Assembly: GCF_002196705.1 (NCBI RefSeq)
Contig: NZ_NADJ01000029.1
Span: 22,912-86,911 of the forward strand
Reading direction: 5' to 3'
Length of the DNA stretch: 64,000 nucleotides
Source: Desulfosporosinus sp. FKB
GTDB lineage: Bacteria > Bacillota > Desulfitobacteriia > Desulfitobacteriales > Desulfitobacteriaceae
Below, piece after piece: positions 1 through 7,630 of this stretch (positions are counted from its first letter, which is position 1; each line of letters opens with the position of its first letter). A model generated the notes under the pieces. It was not told where the DNA came from. It searched no databases and saw nothing but the letters and a program-made list of their open reading frames with translations. A program made the translations under genes and the position numbers.

Positions 1-54
1 GCGGCCTTTATGTGGACAGTTATTCAACAATATCCTTATCTGTATAAAGTTTAA
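1..54 (+). CDS. 3' end of an upstream gene (partial)
   Basis: Frame 1 is open from the window edge and ends at a TAA at 52-54, giving a 17-residue tail that ends in QQYPYLYKV. A hairpin follows within 15 bases, which fits the end of a real gene. The fragment is too short to identify the protein, and it could be chance. Confidence 0.35.
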   Translation, partial: AAFMWTVIQQYPYLYKV

Positions 55-68
55 TTTTAGGGACATAT

Positions 69-103
69 ATAAAGGGGTCGAACAATTTGTTGGACCTCTT
101 TAT
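69..103 (+). terminator. Hairpin, likely terminator of the upstream gene
   Basis: ATAAAGGGGTC (69-79) pairs with GACC-T-CTTTAT (93-103) with one G-T wobble, around an AACAA/TTGTT-rich loop. There is no long T-run after it, so termination efficiency is uncertain. Confidence 0.45.
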
Positions 104-147
104 GTAAATACCTCAAGATTAAGCCTCGATAAAAGAGCTGGGTAGTC

Positions 148-239
148 TTATCAATATGATAATTGTCTTATCGATTTGACATGGTTTCTTTACTAGGCAT
201 AGAGAAAGAGATGACCATAAAACCTTATCACTTTGATAA
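148..239 (+). promoter_or_regulatory. Paired inverted-repeat activator sites upstream of the sigma-54 promoter
   Basis: Two sites share the layout TTATCA-N3-TGATAA: 148-162 (spacer ATA) and 225-239 (spacer CTT). A degenerate third copy lies at 168-182 (TTATCG-ATT-TGACAT). The centres of the two good copies are 77 bp apart, and the nearer one is about 72 bp upstream of the -24 element at 304. This is the usual position of enhancer sites for a sigma-54 activator. The motif differs from the TCTCA-N3-TGAGA pair in front of ygeY, so a different activator, perhaps encoded outside the window, is likely (inference). Confidence 0.65.
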
Positions 240-301
240 AGATATGTTTTCTAATCTCTGATAAGTAAGGCAAATGTCGGATAAAATAAGGTATTATCAG
301 A

Positions 302-318
302 TTGGCACGAATATTGCT
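302..318 (+). promoter_or_regulatory. Sigma-54 (-24/-12) promoter for the purine permease
   Basis: TTGGCACGAATATTGCT matches the consensus YTGGCACGRNNNTTGCW at every fixed position. GG lies at 304-305 and GC at 316-317, so the 12-base spacing is correct. It lies 134 bases before the permease start. It implies that expression needs RpoN and an enhancer-binding activator. Confidence 0.88.
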
Positions 319-451
319 AACTTTTCATCTAGGAACAATCTATCCAAGGAGAGAAACCCTGAATTTGAAAGCAGGAATTATTCAAGGTTTTGAGGACGGA
401 GGTGTGTGCTTAAAAGTAGTTATCCTGCAGTAAATAACAAGGAGGAAAAAA

Positions 452-1804
452 ATGGCTAACACACAACATTCTGTTGCACCTGTTGACGAAATGATGCCAG
501 CAGCTAAACTTTTTGTGTTTGGCTTGCAGCACGTACTGGCGATGTACGCCGGGGCGGTAGCGGTGCCTTTGATTATTGCCGGAGCCGCTGGATTAACTAA
601 AGCTCAAACTGCTTTTCTAATTAACGCAGATCTGTTTACTTGTGGGATCGCTACCTTGCTGCAGACGTTGGGGATTTGGAAAATCGGCATTAAAATTCCT
701 GTTATCCAAGGTGTGACTTTTGCTGCTGTGACTCCGATGATTATTATGGCCAAAACAGGAGGCATGGAGACGATCTACGGATCAATTATTATAGCTGGTA
801 TATGTACTTTTCTCTTAGCCCCTTTCTTTAGCAAGTTGATTCGGTTTTTTCCACCTATTGTTACAGGAAGCGTTATCACGGTTATTGGTATTTCCTTGTT
901 GCCTGTAGGTATTGCCTGGGCAGCCGGCGGTACCGGAGATCCTCATTATGGAAGCATGACTTATATTGGGGTTGCAGCCATAGTCCTTGTCGCTATTCTT
1001 TTAATCAATAAGTTTTTCCGGGGGTTCGTTGCTCATATTTCTGTGCTTCTAGGGTTAATTATTGGTCTTATCATCGCCATGCCCGTGGGGCTTGTGAACT
1101 TCTCGGGAGTTTCCTCTGCCGCTTGGCTAGGCATCGATTATCCGTTTGCATTTGGGATGCCGAAGTTTGATCTCGGCTCTATCATTGCTATGATTATTGT
1201 TATGTTAGTGGTTATGGTGGAGTCTACGGGAGATTTCTTAGCAATTGGTGTGATGGTTGATAAACCGATAGGCGAGAAGGAATTAACGGCTGGGTTACGG
1301 GCAGACGGTCTGGCTACGGCTCTCGGCGGGATTTTAAATGCCTTCCCTTACACTGCTTTTGCCCAGAATGTTGGTCTTGTCGGTCTGACTGGAGTTAAAA
1401 GTCGTTTCGTAGTAGCCACTTCAGGCGCAATTTTAGTAGTTATGGGTTTCTTCCCTAAATTAGCAACGATTATTGCTTCCCTGCCAAATGCTGTACTCGG
1501 TGGTGCTGGGATTGCTATGTTTGGTATTGTTGCTGCCAATGGAATTAAAACATTATCCAAAGTCGACTACGAAAAAAAACCCAACAACATTTTTATTGTT
1601 GCCATTAGCATAGGTTTGGGTGTTATTCCAGTTGTTGACGCGAATTTCTTTAAACTATTCCCTGATTGGAGTCAAACTATTTTGCACAGTGGTATTACTC
1701 TGGGTTCCGTGGCGGCTGTTATCCTCAATGCCCTGTTTAACGGCAGCAAAGGCGGAGAAGAGGCTCAAAAGGAACTGGCCGATAATGCAGGAATGAACGC
1801 TTAG
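452..1804 (+). CDS. NCS2-family uracil/xanthine permease
   Basis: This 450-residue polytopic membrane protein belongs to the nucleobase:cation symporter-2 family (UraA/XanP/PbuX type), which imports xanthine, urate or uracil with protons. The sequence shows about 12-14 hydrophobic segments, the family signature around residues 260-285 (VESTGDF followed by an acidic and glycine-rich stretch) and the QNVGLVGLTGVKSR region near residue 305, close to the conserved Q-N-x-G motif of the family. Length is typical. The start ATG follows AAGGAGG at 440-446. It is first in the locus, behind a sigma-54 promoter, and its neighbours degrade purines, so xanthine or urate is the likely substrate (inference); the substrate cannot be read from sequence alone. 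Confidence 0.9.
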   Translation: MANTQHSVAPVDEMMPAAKLFVFGLQHVLAMYAGAVAVPLIIAGAAGLTKAQTAFLINADLFTCGIATLLQTLGIWKIGIKIPVIQGVTFAAVTPMIIMAKTGGMETIYGSIIIAGICTFLLAPFFSKLIRFFPPIVTGSVITVIGISLLPVGIAWAAGGTGDPHYGSMTYIGVAAIVLVAILLINKFFRGFVAHISVLLGLIIGLIIAMPVGLVNFSGVSSAAWLGIDYPFAFGMPKFDLGSIIAMIIVMLVVMVESTGDFLAIGVMVDKPIGEKELTAGLRADGLATALGGILNAFPYTAFAQNVGLVGLTGVKSRFVVATSGAILVVMGFFPKLATIIASLPNAVLGGAGIAMFGIVAANGIKTLSKVDYEKKPNNIFIVAISIGLGVIPVVDANFFKLFPDWSQTILHSGITLGSVAAVILNALFNGSKGGEEAQKELADNAGMNA

Positions 1805-1812
1805 GACATTTA

Positions 1813-1839
1813 GTGGGAAAGAAGCTGCTTCTTTCCCAC
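1813..1839 (+). other. Perfect intercistronic hairpin
   Basis: GTGGGAAAGAAG (1813-1824) and CTTCTTTCCCAC (1828-1839) form a 12-bp perfect stem with a 3-base loop, directly after the permease stop. No T-run follows, so it may reduce readthrough or protect the mRNA 3' end rather than terminate fully. Confidence 0.6.
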
Positions 1840-1884
1840 GTTAAAATGATCTCGAATAATGGGTGTTAGAAGGGGAATTAAAAA

Positions 1885-3096
1885 ATGTCAGTTGATTTAT
1901 CAGTGGATTATTGCGGATTTCAACTTGAAAACCCCTTTGTTTTGGCTCCTTCTCCAAGCACAGATCAAGTCGATCAGTTAATTAAGGCTTTTGAAGCAGG
2001 TTGGGCAGGCGCTGTTTTAAAGACTATCAGTATTGACTCCAGTGTAGTTAGGCGTGTCTTTCCCTTAGTCATGAAGGTGGAACATCTTAAAGGTTTTATG
2101 GGCCTCCAGAATATTGACTTAATATCAGAACATTCCGTTGAACAGATTGAACAAACTATTCGTTATTTAAAAAAACGCTTTCCGTTTAAGGCTGTAATTC
2201 CAAGCATTATTGCCAACAATAAGGGCGACTGGCAAATGCTGGCTCACCGTATGGCGGCGGCGGGAGCGGACTTATTGGAATGCAGTATTTCCTTTCCCCA
2301 TGGCGCCGATTGGGGACTAGGTTCGAAAATTCAAGAGCCAGCCAGTACGGAAGAAATCGCAGGTTGGGTTAAGGAAGCGGCGGGGAAGGTCCCTGTTGTT
2401 GTCAAGTTATCGGCGCAAGATTCAGATATTATTGCTACTGCAGCAGCTGTCGAACGCAGCGGAGCAGAGGGTGTTTGTGCCTTAAATACCCTGAAAAGCA
2501 TTACTGGAGTGGATTTAGATACCCTGATTCCCACCCCAAATATCGCTGGGCTTTCTACATACGGAGGACTTTCCGGACCGGCCCTAAAGCCCATTGCCTT
2601 AAGATGTACTGCGGAAATTGCGCAGAAGTTAAATCTCGACATTGCAGCGAGCGGTGGAATTACCACCTGGCAGGATGGTACAGAATTTCTTCTGCTGGGA
2701 GCAAGTTCTTTACAGCTCTGTACGGCGGTTTTACGCTTTGGCGTCGGAATTATTCATGAATTAATTATAGGATTGCAAGGGTGGATGGAGGAAAAGTCCT
2801 TTCAGAGTCTAACAGATGTTATTGGGCGTTCTCTGCCGTATCTTGTGGGACACTCTCATCTTCCGAGAGGGATACAAGTAGTTTCTCATATTAATGCGGA
2901 CCGTTGCAATCGGTGTGGTGATTGTTATTACGTCTGCCGAACCGGGGGGCATGATGCTGTTTTTTGGACAGAGGGGTTGCCGGAGGTTGACATAAGGCGA
3001 TGTATTGGCTGCGGGCTATGTCAAGCAATGTGCTCGAGTCAGGCGATTTCGCTGACCAGGTTAATAGGAGAGCGTTCGTCTCCCCAGATAGGATAG
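1885..3096 (+). CDS. PreA-like dihydropyrimidine dehydrogenase / DHOD-family flavoprotein with two 4Fe-4S clusters
   Basis: The first ~310 residues form a dihydroorotate-dehydrogenase-type TIM barrel: it opens with GFQLENPFVLAPSPST, has the GADLLECSISFPH segment near residue 130, and IAASGGITTWQD near 255. The C-terminus carries two ferredoxin motifs, CNRCGDCYYVC and CIGCGLCQAMC. That is the layout of PreA, the catalytic subunit of NAD-dependent dihydropyrimidine dehydrogenase. No PreT/GltD-like partner is adjacent. The usual family motif NxSCPH/NLSCP is altered here (CSISFPHGAD), which suggests another substrate. In a purine locus it is a candidate for reducing a dioxopurine or dihydropyrimidine-like intermediate (inference). 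ATG 1885 follows AAGGGGA. Confidence 0.82.
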   Translation: MSVDLSVDYCGFQLENPFVLAPSPSTDQVDQLIKAFEAGWAGAVLKTISIDSSVVRRVFPLVMKVEHLKGFMGLQNIDLISEHSVEQIEQTIRYLKKRFPFKAVIPSIIANNKGDWQMLAHRMAAAGADLLECSISFPHGADWGLGSKIQEPASTEEIAGWVKEAAGKVPVVVKLSAQDSDIIATAAAVERSGAEGVCALNTLKSITGVDLDTLIPTPNIAGLSTYGGLSGPALKPIALRCTAEIAQKLNLDIAASGGITTWQDGTEFLLLGASSLQLCTAVLRFGVGIIHELIIGLQGWMEEKSFQSLTDVIGRSLPYLVGHSHLPRGIQVVSHINADRCNRCGDCYYVCRTGGHDAVFWTEGLPEVDIRRCIGCGLCQAMCSSQAISLTRLIGERSSPQIG

Positions 3097-3152
3097 ATAA
3101 ATCTAATTAATCATATCTAAAGTGAACTATTAAAGGGAGGATGAGTTAAGTA

Positions 3153-4481
3153 ATGCTTATAATCGGGAATGGGATGGTATTAACCTTAGGTAAGAGCAAC
3201 CAGGTTATTCCTCAAGGCGGAGTGTTAATTCAGGACAGCAAGATTATCGAAGTTGGGTCCTCTCAAGAGCTGCAGACACGTTTTCCTGAAGCTCGGTTTA
3301 TTGACGCTCATGGAAAGTTAATTATGCCGGGATTGATTAATACTCATATGCATCTCTATAGTACATTTGCTCGGGGGATGGATGCTAAAAGCAAACCACC
3401 GCGCAATTTCCGCGATATCCTGGAAGGACTTTGGTGGAAACTGGATAAATTGCTGACCATAGAGGATGTTTACTACAGCGCTCTGACTCCGCTTATTGAG
3501 TGTATTAAAACGGGCACAACGACGATTGTTGATCACCATGCCAGCCCAAATGCAGTAACAGGCAGCCTGTCAACTTTAGCTAAGGCTGCTAAAGAGATAG
3601 GAGTACGTGCCGCTTTTTGCTATGAGGTTTCGGACCGTGACGGCGAGTCTATCGCCCAAGAAGGTATTAAGGAGAATGCTGATTTTATTAAAGCCTGTCA
3701 AGGAACTCCCGATGCCATGACTGCCGGATTGTTTGGGCTTCACGCTTCTTTGACCTTATCTGACAAAACGCTGCAGCAGTGCAGTGATGAAGCGAAACGA
3801 CTTGGGGCTGGATTTCATGTTCATGTGGCCGAGGGTATCGAAGACGTAAACGATTGTTTGACGAATCACGGGATGAGGGTTGTTGAGCGCTTTGAGAAAT
3901 TCGGAATCCTTGGGCCTAAATCTATAGCGGCACATTGTGTCCATGTCAATGATCGGGAAATAGAACTTCTAAAAGCTTCAAAAACTCAAGTAGTTCATAA
4001 TCCTGAGTCCAACATGGGAAATGCAGTTGGCGTAACTCCGGTTCTTAAAATGTTGGATAAAGGAGTTAGAGTCGGCTTGGGAACAGATGGGTATACCTGT
4101 GATATGTTTGAAAGCGCAAAAGTAGAAAATGTTCTGCAAAAGCATGCTGCCGCAGATCCCAGTGTGGCCTGGGCAGAAGTTCCTCAAATGTTATATGGCA
4201 ATAATTCCCTAATCGCTACCAATTTATTTGGCGGAACGTTTGGCGAACTGACCCCAGGAGCCTGGGCAGATGTGATTGTTGTTGATTATATCCCCGCAAC
4301 GCCTTTGAACGAGACGAATTGGAGCGGACATCTTCTTTTCGGTGTTTCCGGTCATCACGTGGAAACAACGGTGATTAACGGAAGAGTGCGTATGTTGGAC
4401 AGGGTACTTGTTGCTATTGATGAAGAAGCGATCTGTGCTCGTTCTCGCGAACTGGCCCAAGCAATTTGGAATAGGATTTGA
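3153..4481 (+). CDS. ssnA: SsnA-like amidohydrolase/aminohydrolase
   Basis: This 442-residue protein of the amidohydrolase superfamily (ATZ/TRZ, chlorohydrolase-like) is closest in layout to SsnA of the yge-ygf purine cluster. Metal ligands are visible: HMH near residues 65-67 in NTHMHLYSTF, HVHVAEG near 222, AAHCVHV near 248, and GTDGYT near 310. SsnA is thought to act on a purine-derived intermediate. The start ATG 3153 follows GGGAGG. The stop (4479-4481) lies just before the RBS of the next gene, so the two are translationally close. Guanine deaminase and other deaminases share the fold, so the exact substrate is an inference from context. Confidence 0.82.
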   Translation: MLIIGNGMVLTLGKSNQVIPQGGVLIQDSKIIEVGSSQELQTRFPEARFIDAHGKLIMPGLINTHMHLYSTFARGMDAKSKPPRNFRDILEGLWWKLDKLLTIEDVYYSALTPLIECIKTGTTTIVDHHASPNAVTGSLSTLAKAAKEIGVRAAFCYEVSDRDGESIAQEGIKENADFIKACQGTPDAMTAGLFGLHASLTLSDKTLQQCSDEAKRLGAGFHVHVAEGIEDVNDCLTNHGMRVVERFEKFGILGPKSIAAHCVHVNDREIELLKASKTQVVHNPESNMGNAVGVTPVLKMLDKGVRVGLGTDGYTCDMFESAKVENVLQKHAAADPSVAWAEVPQMLYGNNSLIATNLFGGTFGELTPGAWADVIVVDYIPATPLNETNWSGHLLFGVSGHHVETTVINGRVRMLDRVLVAIDEEAICARSRELAQAIWNRI

Positions 4482-4491
4482 GGTGACTGAG

Positions 4492-5721
4492 ATGGAAAAT
4501 GTTTTGGGATTGCGCTGTATTCAATGCGGTAAAGAATTAGCACCGGAACCGGGAGTATATACTTGCCCGACCTGTGGTTCGAAAGCTGGAATTATGGATG
4601 TTATCTATGACTATTCAGCGATCAACCGGATGATGTCGCGGGAAAAATTATCGCAATCGAAGGATTACTCAATCTTTCGCTATCTGCCGTTTCTTCCAAT
4701 CCGTCCGGAAACTCCCCGGCCTCATCTGAGAGTAGGCTGGAGTCCATTGTATAAACCACCGGGACTTGGCAAGCAGTTAGGTATGAGTAATTTGTATATT
4801 AAAGATGACGGGCAAAACCCTACAGCGTCTTTAAAGGACCGTGCTTCAATTATTGCCGTTGTTAAAGCCGTGGAGGAAAAGGCCCCAACGGTTTCCTGCT
4901 CTTCGACGGGAAATGCCGCCTCATCTTTGGCCGGAAGTGCTGCTGCCATGGGACTGAAAAGTGTTATTTTTGTGCCCAGCCGCGCTCCTCAGGGAAAAGT
5001 AGCGCAATTGTTAATTTTTGGTGCTAAGGTTATCAGTGTTCAGGGTTCTTATGAGGACACCTTCAGATTATCTGCAGAAGCTATTGAACGTTTTGGCTGG
5101 TATAACCGCAATGCTGCCATAAATCCCTATCTTGTTGAAGGCAAAAAAACAGTGGCTCTGGAAATCGCCGAGCAGTTTCACTGGGAGGTACCTGATTGGG
5201 TTGTGCTTTCTGTCGGTGACGGATGTACGATTGCCGGAGTTTGGAAGGGCTTTAAAGATCTCTATCAAGCCGGCTGGATTGAGCGTTTGCCTAAGATTGT
5301 CGGGGTTCAATCCACGGGATGCTGCCCTCTCGTCGATGCCTTCTTAGAAAATCGCCCTTGGCATCCGGCGGAGGAAAACACGTTAGCAGACAGTATCGCT
5401 GTAGGTGTGCCCCGTAATCCGGACAAGGCTTTGCGTGCTGTGCGCGAATCCGGGGGAACGATGATCGCGGTGCCCGATGAGGAAATACTGGAAGCCATGC
5501 GAGAGCTGGGAAGAACCAGCGGGATTTTCGGCGAACCGGCAGGGGTAACTGGAATGGCAGGACTTAAGGCTTTAGTTAAAAAAGGGGTCATAGGGGCCGA
5601 TGAAAAGGTTGTGGCTATAGTGACAGGTAATGGTCTTAAAGATGTCAAAAATGCCATTGCTGCAGTGGGTGAACCTATAAAAGTAGAGCCTTCCCTGGAC
5701 GAATTGATGGGGAAATTGTAG
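4492..5721 (+). CDS. Threonine-synthase-like PLP enzyme with N-terminal zinc ribbon
   Basis: Fold-type II pyridoxal-phosphate enzyme of about 409 residues. Residues 9-29 hold a rubredoxin-like CxxC...CxxC pair (RCIQCGKEL and TCPTCGSKA), as in many bacterial and archaeal threonine synthases. The PLP lysine lies in NPTASLKDRASI near residue 116, and a Ser/Thr-rich phosphate-binding loop SCSSTGNAASSLAGSA follows. An upstream in-frame extension to 4408 exists, but ATG 4492 has AGGTG 8-10 bases before it and starts the conserved ribbon, so it is preferred. Position inside a purine locus suggests beta-elimination or replacement on a diaminopropionate- or serine-like intermediate rather than threonine synthesis (inference). 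Confidence 0.82.
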   Translation: MENVLGLRCIQCGKELAPEPGVYTCPTCGSKAGIMDVIYDYSAINRMMSREKLSQSKDYSIFRYLPFLPIRPETPRPHLRVGWSPLYKPPGLGKQLGMSNLYIKDDGQNPTASLKDRASIIAVVKAVEEKAPTVSCSSTGNAASSLAGSAAAMGLKSVIFVPSRAPQGKVAQLLIFGAKVISVQGSYEDTFRLSAEAIERFGWYNRNAAINPYLVEGKKTVALEIAEQFHWEVPDWVVLSVGDGCTIAGVWKGFKDLYQAGWIERLPKIVGVQSTGCCPLVDAFLENRPWHPAEENTLADSIAVGVPRNPDKALRAVRESGGTMIAVPDEEILEAMRELGRTSGIFGEPAGVTGMAGLKALVKKGVIGADEKVVAIVTGNGLKDVKNAIAAVGEPIKVEPSLDELMGKL

Positions 5722-5722
5722 G

Positions 5723-5899
5723 CCCCCACTTCTATAAGTGGGGGTGGGTCCTTCGTTGACTTCAGGTGGGGTAGAGTCCTCCTTCGCCGCTAAGTATTTC
5801 TATTGGGAAAGGCGGCTCGGCAATAATGTCCACTGGATATTATTGTATCTGAAGCCCCGATGTTCAGCTTTAGCCGAACGAGTTCACTCGTTACCATAA
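5723..5899 (+). repeat. Cluster of palindromes in an intergenic gap (possible IS200/IS605-type remnant)
   Basis: This non-coding gap holds several hairpins in a row. CCCCCACTT-CTAT-AAGTGGGGG (5723-5744) is a perfect 9-bp stem. CAATAATGTCC-ACT-GGATATTATTG (5821-5845) is an 11-bp stem with one wobble. GTTCAGCT/AGCCGAAC lies near 5861-5878 and ACGAG-TTCA-CTCGT near 5879-5892. Such a series without T-runs resembles palindrome-associated mobile elements such as IS200/IS605 ends, but no transposase is present. The function is unknown; an RNA-processing role between the two PLP genes is also possible. Confidence 0.45.
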
Positions 5900-5912
5900 A
5901 GGAGGAAAGACT

Positions 5913-7394
5913 ATGAAAAACTTAATTGATTTAACGATTAATGAAGAGCAGCTCGCAAAAACGGCCCAGAGTGTTAAAGAACGAAATATTTTGATTCCAA
6001 CGCTGGCTCAAATGAAAGATCCCAATAAAGTTCCTGTGAAAGTGAAAGAAAAATTGAAAAAGACCGGTTTATGGGATGTTGATCCCATTAACCTGTTTCG
6101 AATTTCCTGGAAAAATGAGCCGGTTAAAGAAGGCGGGCTTTATAATTCTTTGCCGAACTATCTTGAAATCCCCTCTGCCATTTCCGGCGTTAAAGCAAGG
6201 ATTATTGCCATGGCAGGCAAGTATTTTCCAACAGGTGCCCATAAGGTTGGGGCAAGCTTTGCCTGTTTAGTTCCGCGCTTGGTAACCGGTCAATTTGATC
6301 CCAAATATCATGAGGCTGTCTGGCCCTCAACAGGCAATTATTGCCGCGGCGGCGCTTACAATTCGGCCTTGCTGGGCTGTAAATCAATTGCCATTTTGCC
6401 TGAGAACATGAGTAAAGAGCGTTTTGAATGGCTGAAAACAGTGGCCGGTGAAATTATTGCCACTCCCGGTTGTGAAAGCAATGTTAAGGAAATTTATGAT
6501 AAAACTTGGGAGTTGAAAAGAACCCGTGATAACGTCGTGATTTTCAATCAGTTTGGGGAACTAGGCAATCATCTCTGGCACTATGAAGTAACCGGCAATG
6601 CCATGCAGGAGATCATCAAAGCCGAGGCCGGTCCTAAGGGAAGACTTGCCGGAGTATGTTTAACCTCTGGGTCAGCAGGTACTTTGGGTTGCGGTGATTA
6701 CTTGAAAGACCAATATCCCAAAGCCAAATTAGCCGTCGGGGAAGCTTTGCAATGTCCCACCTTGTTAAATAATGGTTTTGGTGATCATAGAATTGAAGGG
6801 ATCGGTGACAAACATATTCCTTGGATCCATAATGTTAAGAACACAGATATGGTGATTGCCATTGATGATAATGATAGTTTGGGAATGTTCCGGCTCCTTA
6901 GCGAACCTGCAGGGCAAACCTATTTGAAAGAGCAAGGTGTCGCCGATGATGTTATAGCAAAACTTCCATGGGTCGGAATTTCCGGAGCGGCTAATATTTT
7001 ATCGGCAATTAAATTCGCAAAGTACTATGAACTGACAGAGGACGATATTGTCATGACCGTCCTTACCGATTCGGCTGAAATGTATCAATCCCGCTTAAAA
7101 GAGATGGAAGACGAAAGAGGTCAAGAATATAGCCTGATTCATGCTGCCATCGATCATAACCGCAATGTCTTAGGTGTCAGAACAGACAGCATGGAGGAAT
7201 TAACCTACCAAAGCAAAAAACGCATTCACAATCTGAAGTATTACACCTGGATTGAACAACAAATGTATGATTTAGACGAACTAAATGCCCAATGGTACGA
7301 TTATGACAATTACTGGGGCCGACTCCATCAGATGGGACCAGAATTAGACAAACTTATTGAACAGTTTAATGCCAGAACCGGCCTGGCAGAATAA
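5913..7394 (+). CDS. Fold-type II PLP-dependent enzyme (TrpB/cysteine-synthase superfamily)
   Basis: This 493-residue protein has PLP-binding lysine about residue 111 in PTGAHKVGASFA, which resembles the TrpB motif GAHKxN. Phosphate-loop-like PSTGNYCRGGAYNSALLG follows near 144, and TSGSAGTLGCGDYL near 247. The ATG follows GGAGGAAAGACT. It is longer than typical cysteine synthases, and I cannot name its substrate. It lies behind the threonine-synthase-like gene and in the same locus as diaminopropionate ammonia-lyase, so it may handle a diamino or ureido amino acid (inference). A REP-like terminator follows 6 bases after the stop codon. Confidence 0.75.
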   Translation: MKNLIDLTINEEQLAKTAQSVKERNILIPTLAQMKDPNKVPVKVKEKLKKTGLWDVDPINLFRISWKNEPVKEGGLYNSLPNYLEIPSAISGVKARIIAMAGKYFPTGAHKVGASFACLVPRLVTGQFDPKYHEAVWPSTGNYCRGGAYNSALLGCKSIAILPENMSKERFEWLKTVAGEIIATPGCESNVKEIYDKTWELKRTRDNVVIFNQFGELGNHLWHYEVTGNAMQEIIKAEAGPKGRLAGVCLTSGSAGTLGCGDYLKDQYPKAKLAVGEALQCPTLLNNGFGDHRIEGIGDKHIPWIHNVKNTDMVIAIDDNDSLGMFRLLSEPAGQTYLKEQGVADDVIAKLPWVGISGAANILSAIKFAKYYELTEDDIVMTVLTDSAEMYQSRLKEMEDERGQEYSLIHAAIDHNRNVLGVRTDSMEELTYQSKKRIHNLKYYTWIEQQMYDLDELNAQWYDYDNYWGRLHQMGPELDKLIEQFNARTGLAE

Positions 7395-7400
7395 TTCAAA

Positions 7401-7450
7401 AGCGTGTCGAGCGAGCGTGTCGGGGGACGGTCCTTCTAACACGCTTTTTT
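7401..7450 (+). terminator. REP-like palindrome acting as terminator
   Basis: AGCGTGT (7401-7407) pairs with ACACGCT (7439-7445), followed by a T6 run. An inner GCGTGT at 7415-7420 is an alternative partner. The core CGGGGGACGGTCCTTCT is the reverse complement, with small differences, of the REP-like cores at 13084-13103 and 14281-14300. Confidence 0.75.
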
Positions 7451-7565
7451 AACACGTTTGCAAAACGGTTTTTCATATGTTTTTTGGGAGACGTAAATTT
7501 TCATATTATAGTTTTGGTGATATTATCGAGAAGATATTTATCACCAATTTTTTTTAAAAAAGAAT

Positions 7566-7593
7566 GGAACTTTTTAAACGATAAAAGCATCTT
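7566..7593 (+). promoter_or_regulatory. Candidate ECF-type autoregulatory promoter
   Basis: GGAAC (7566-7570), a 17-base spacer, then CATCTT (7588-7593) resembles ECF promoters (GGAAC ... CGTCT). It lies 38 bases before the preferred start of an ECF sigma gene, where autoregulation is common. One mismatch in the -10 lowers confidence. Confidence 0.5.
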
Positions 7594-7630
7594 TAGAGTG
7601 AACTCAGGACGAAGGGAGAGAAATAAGGTT

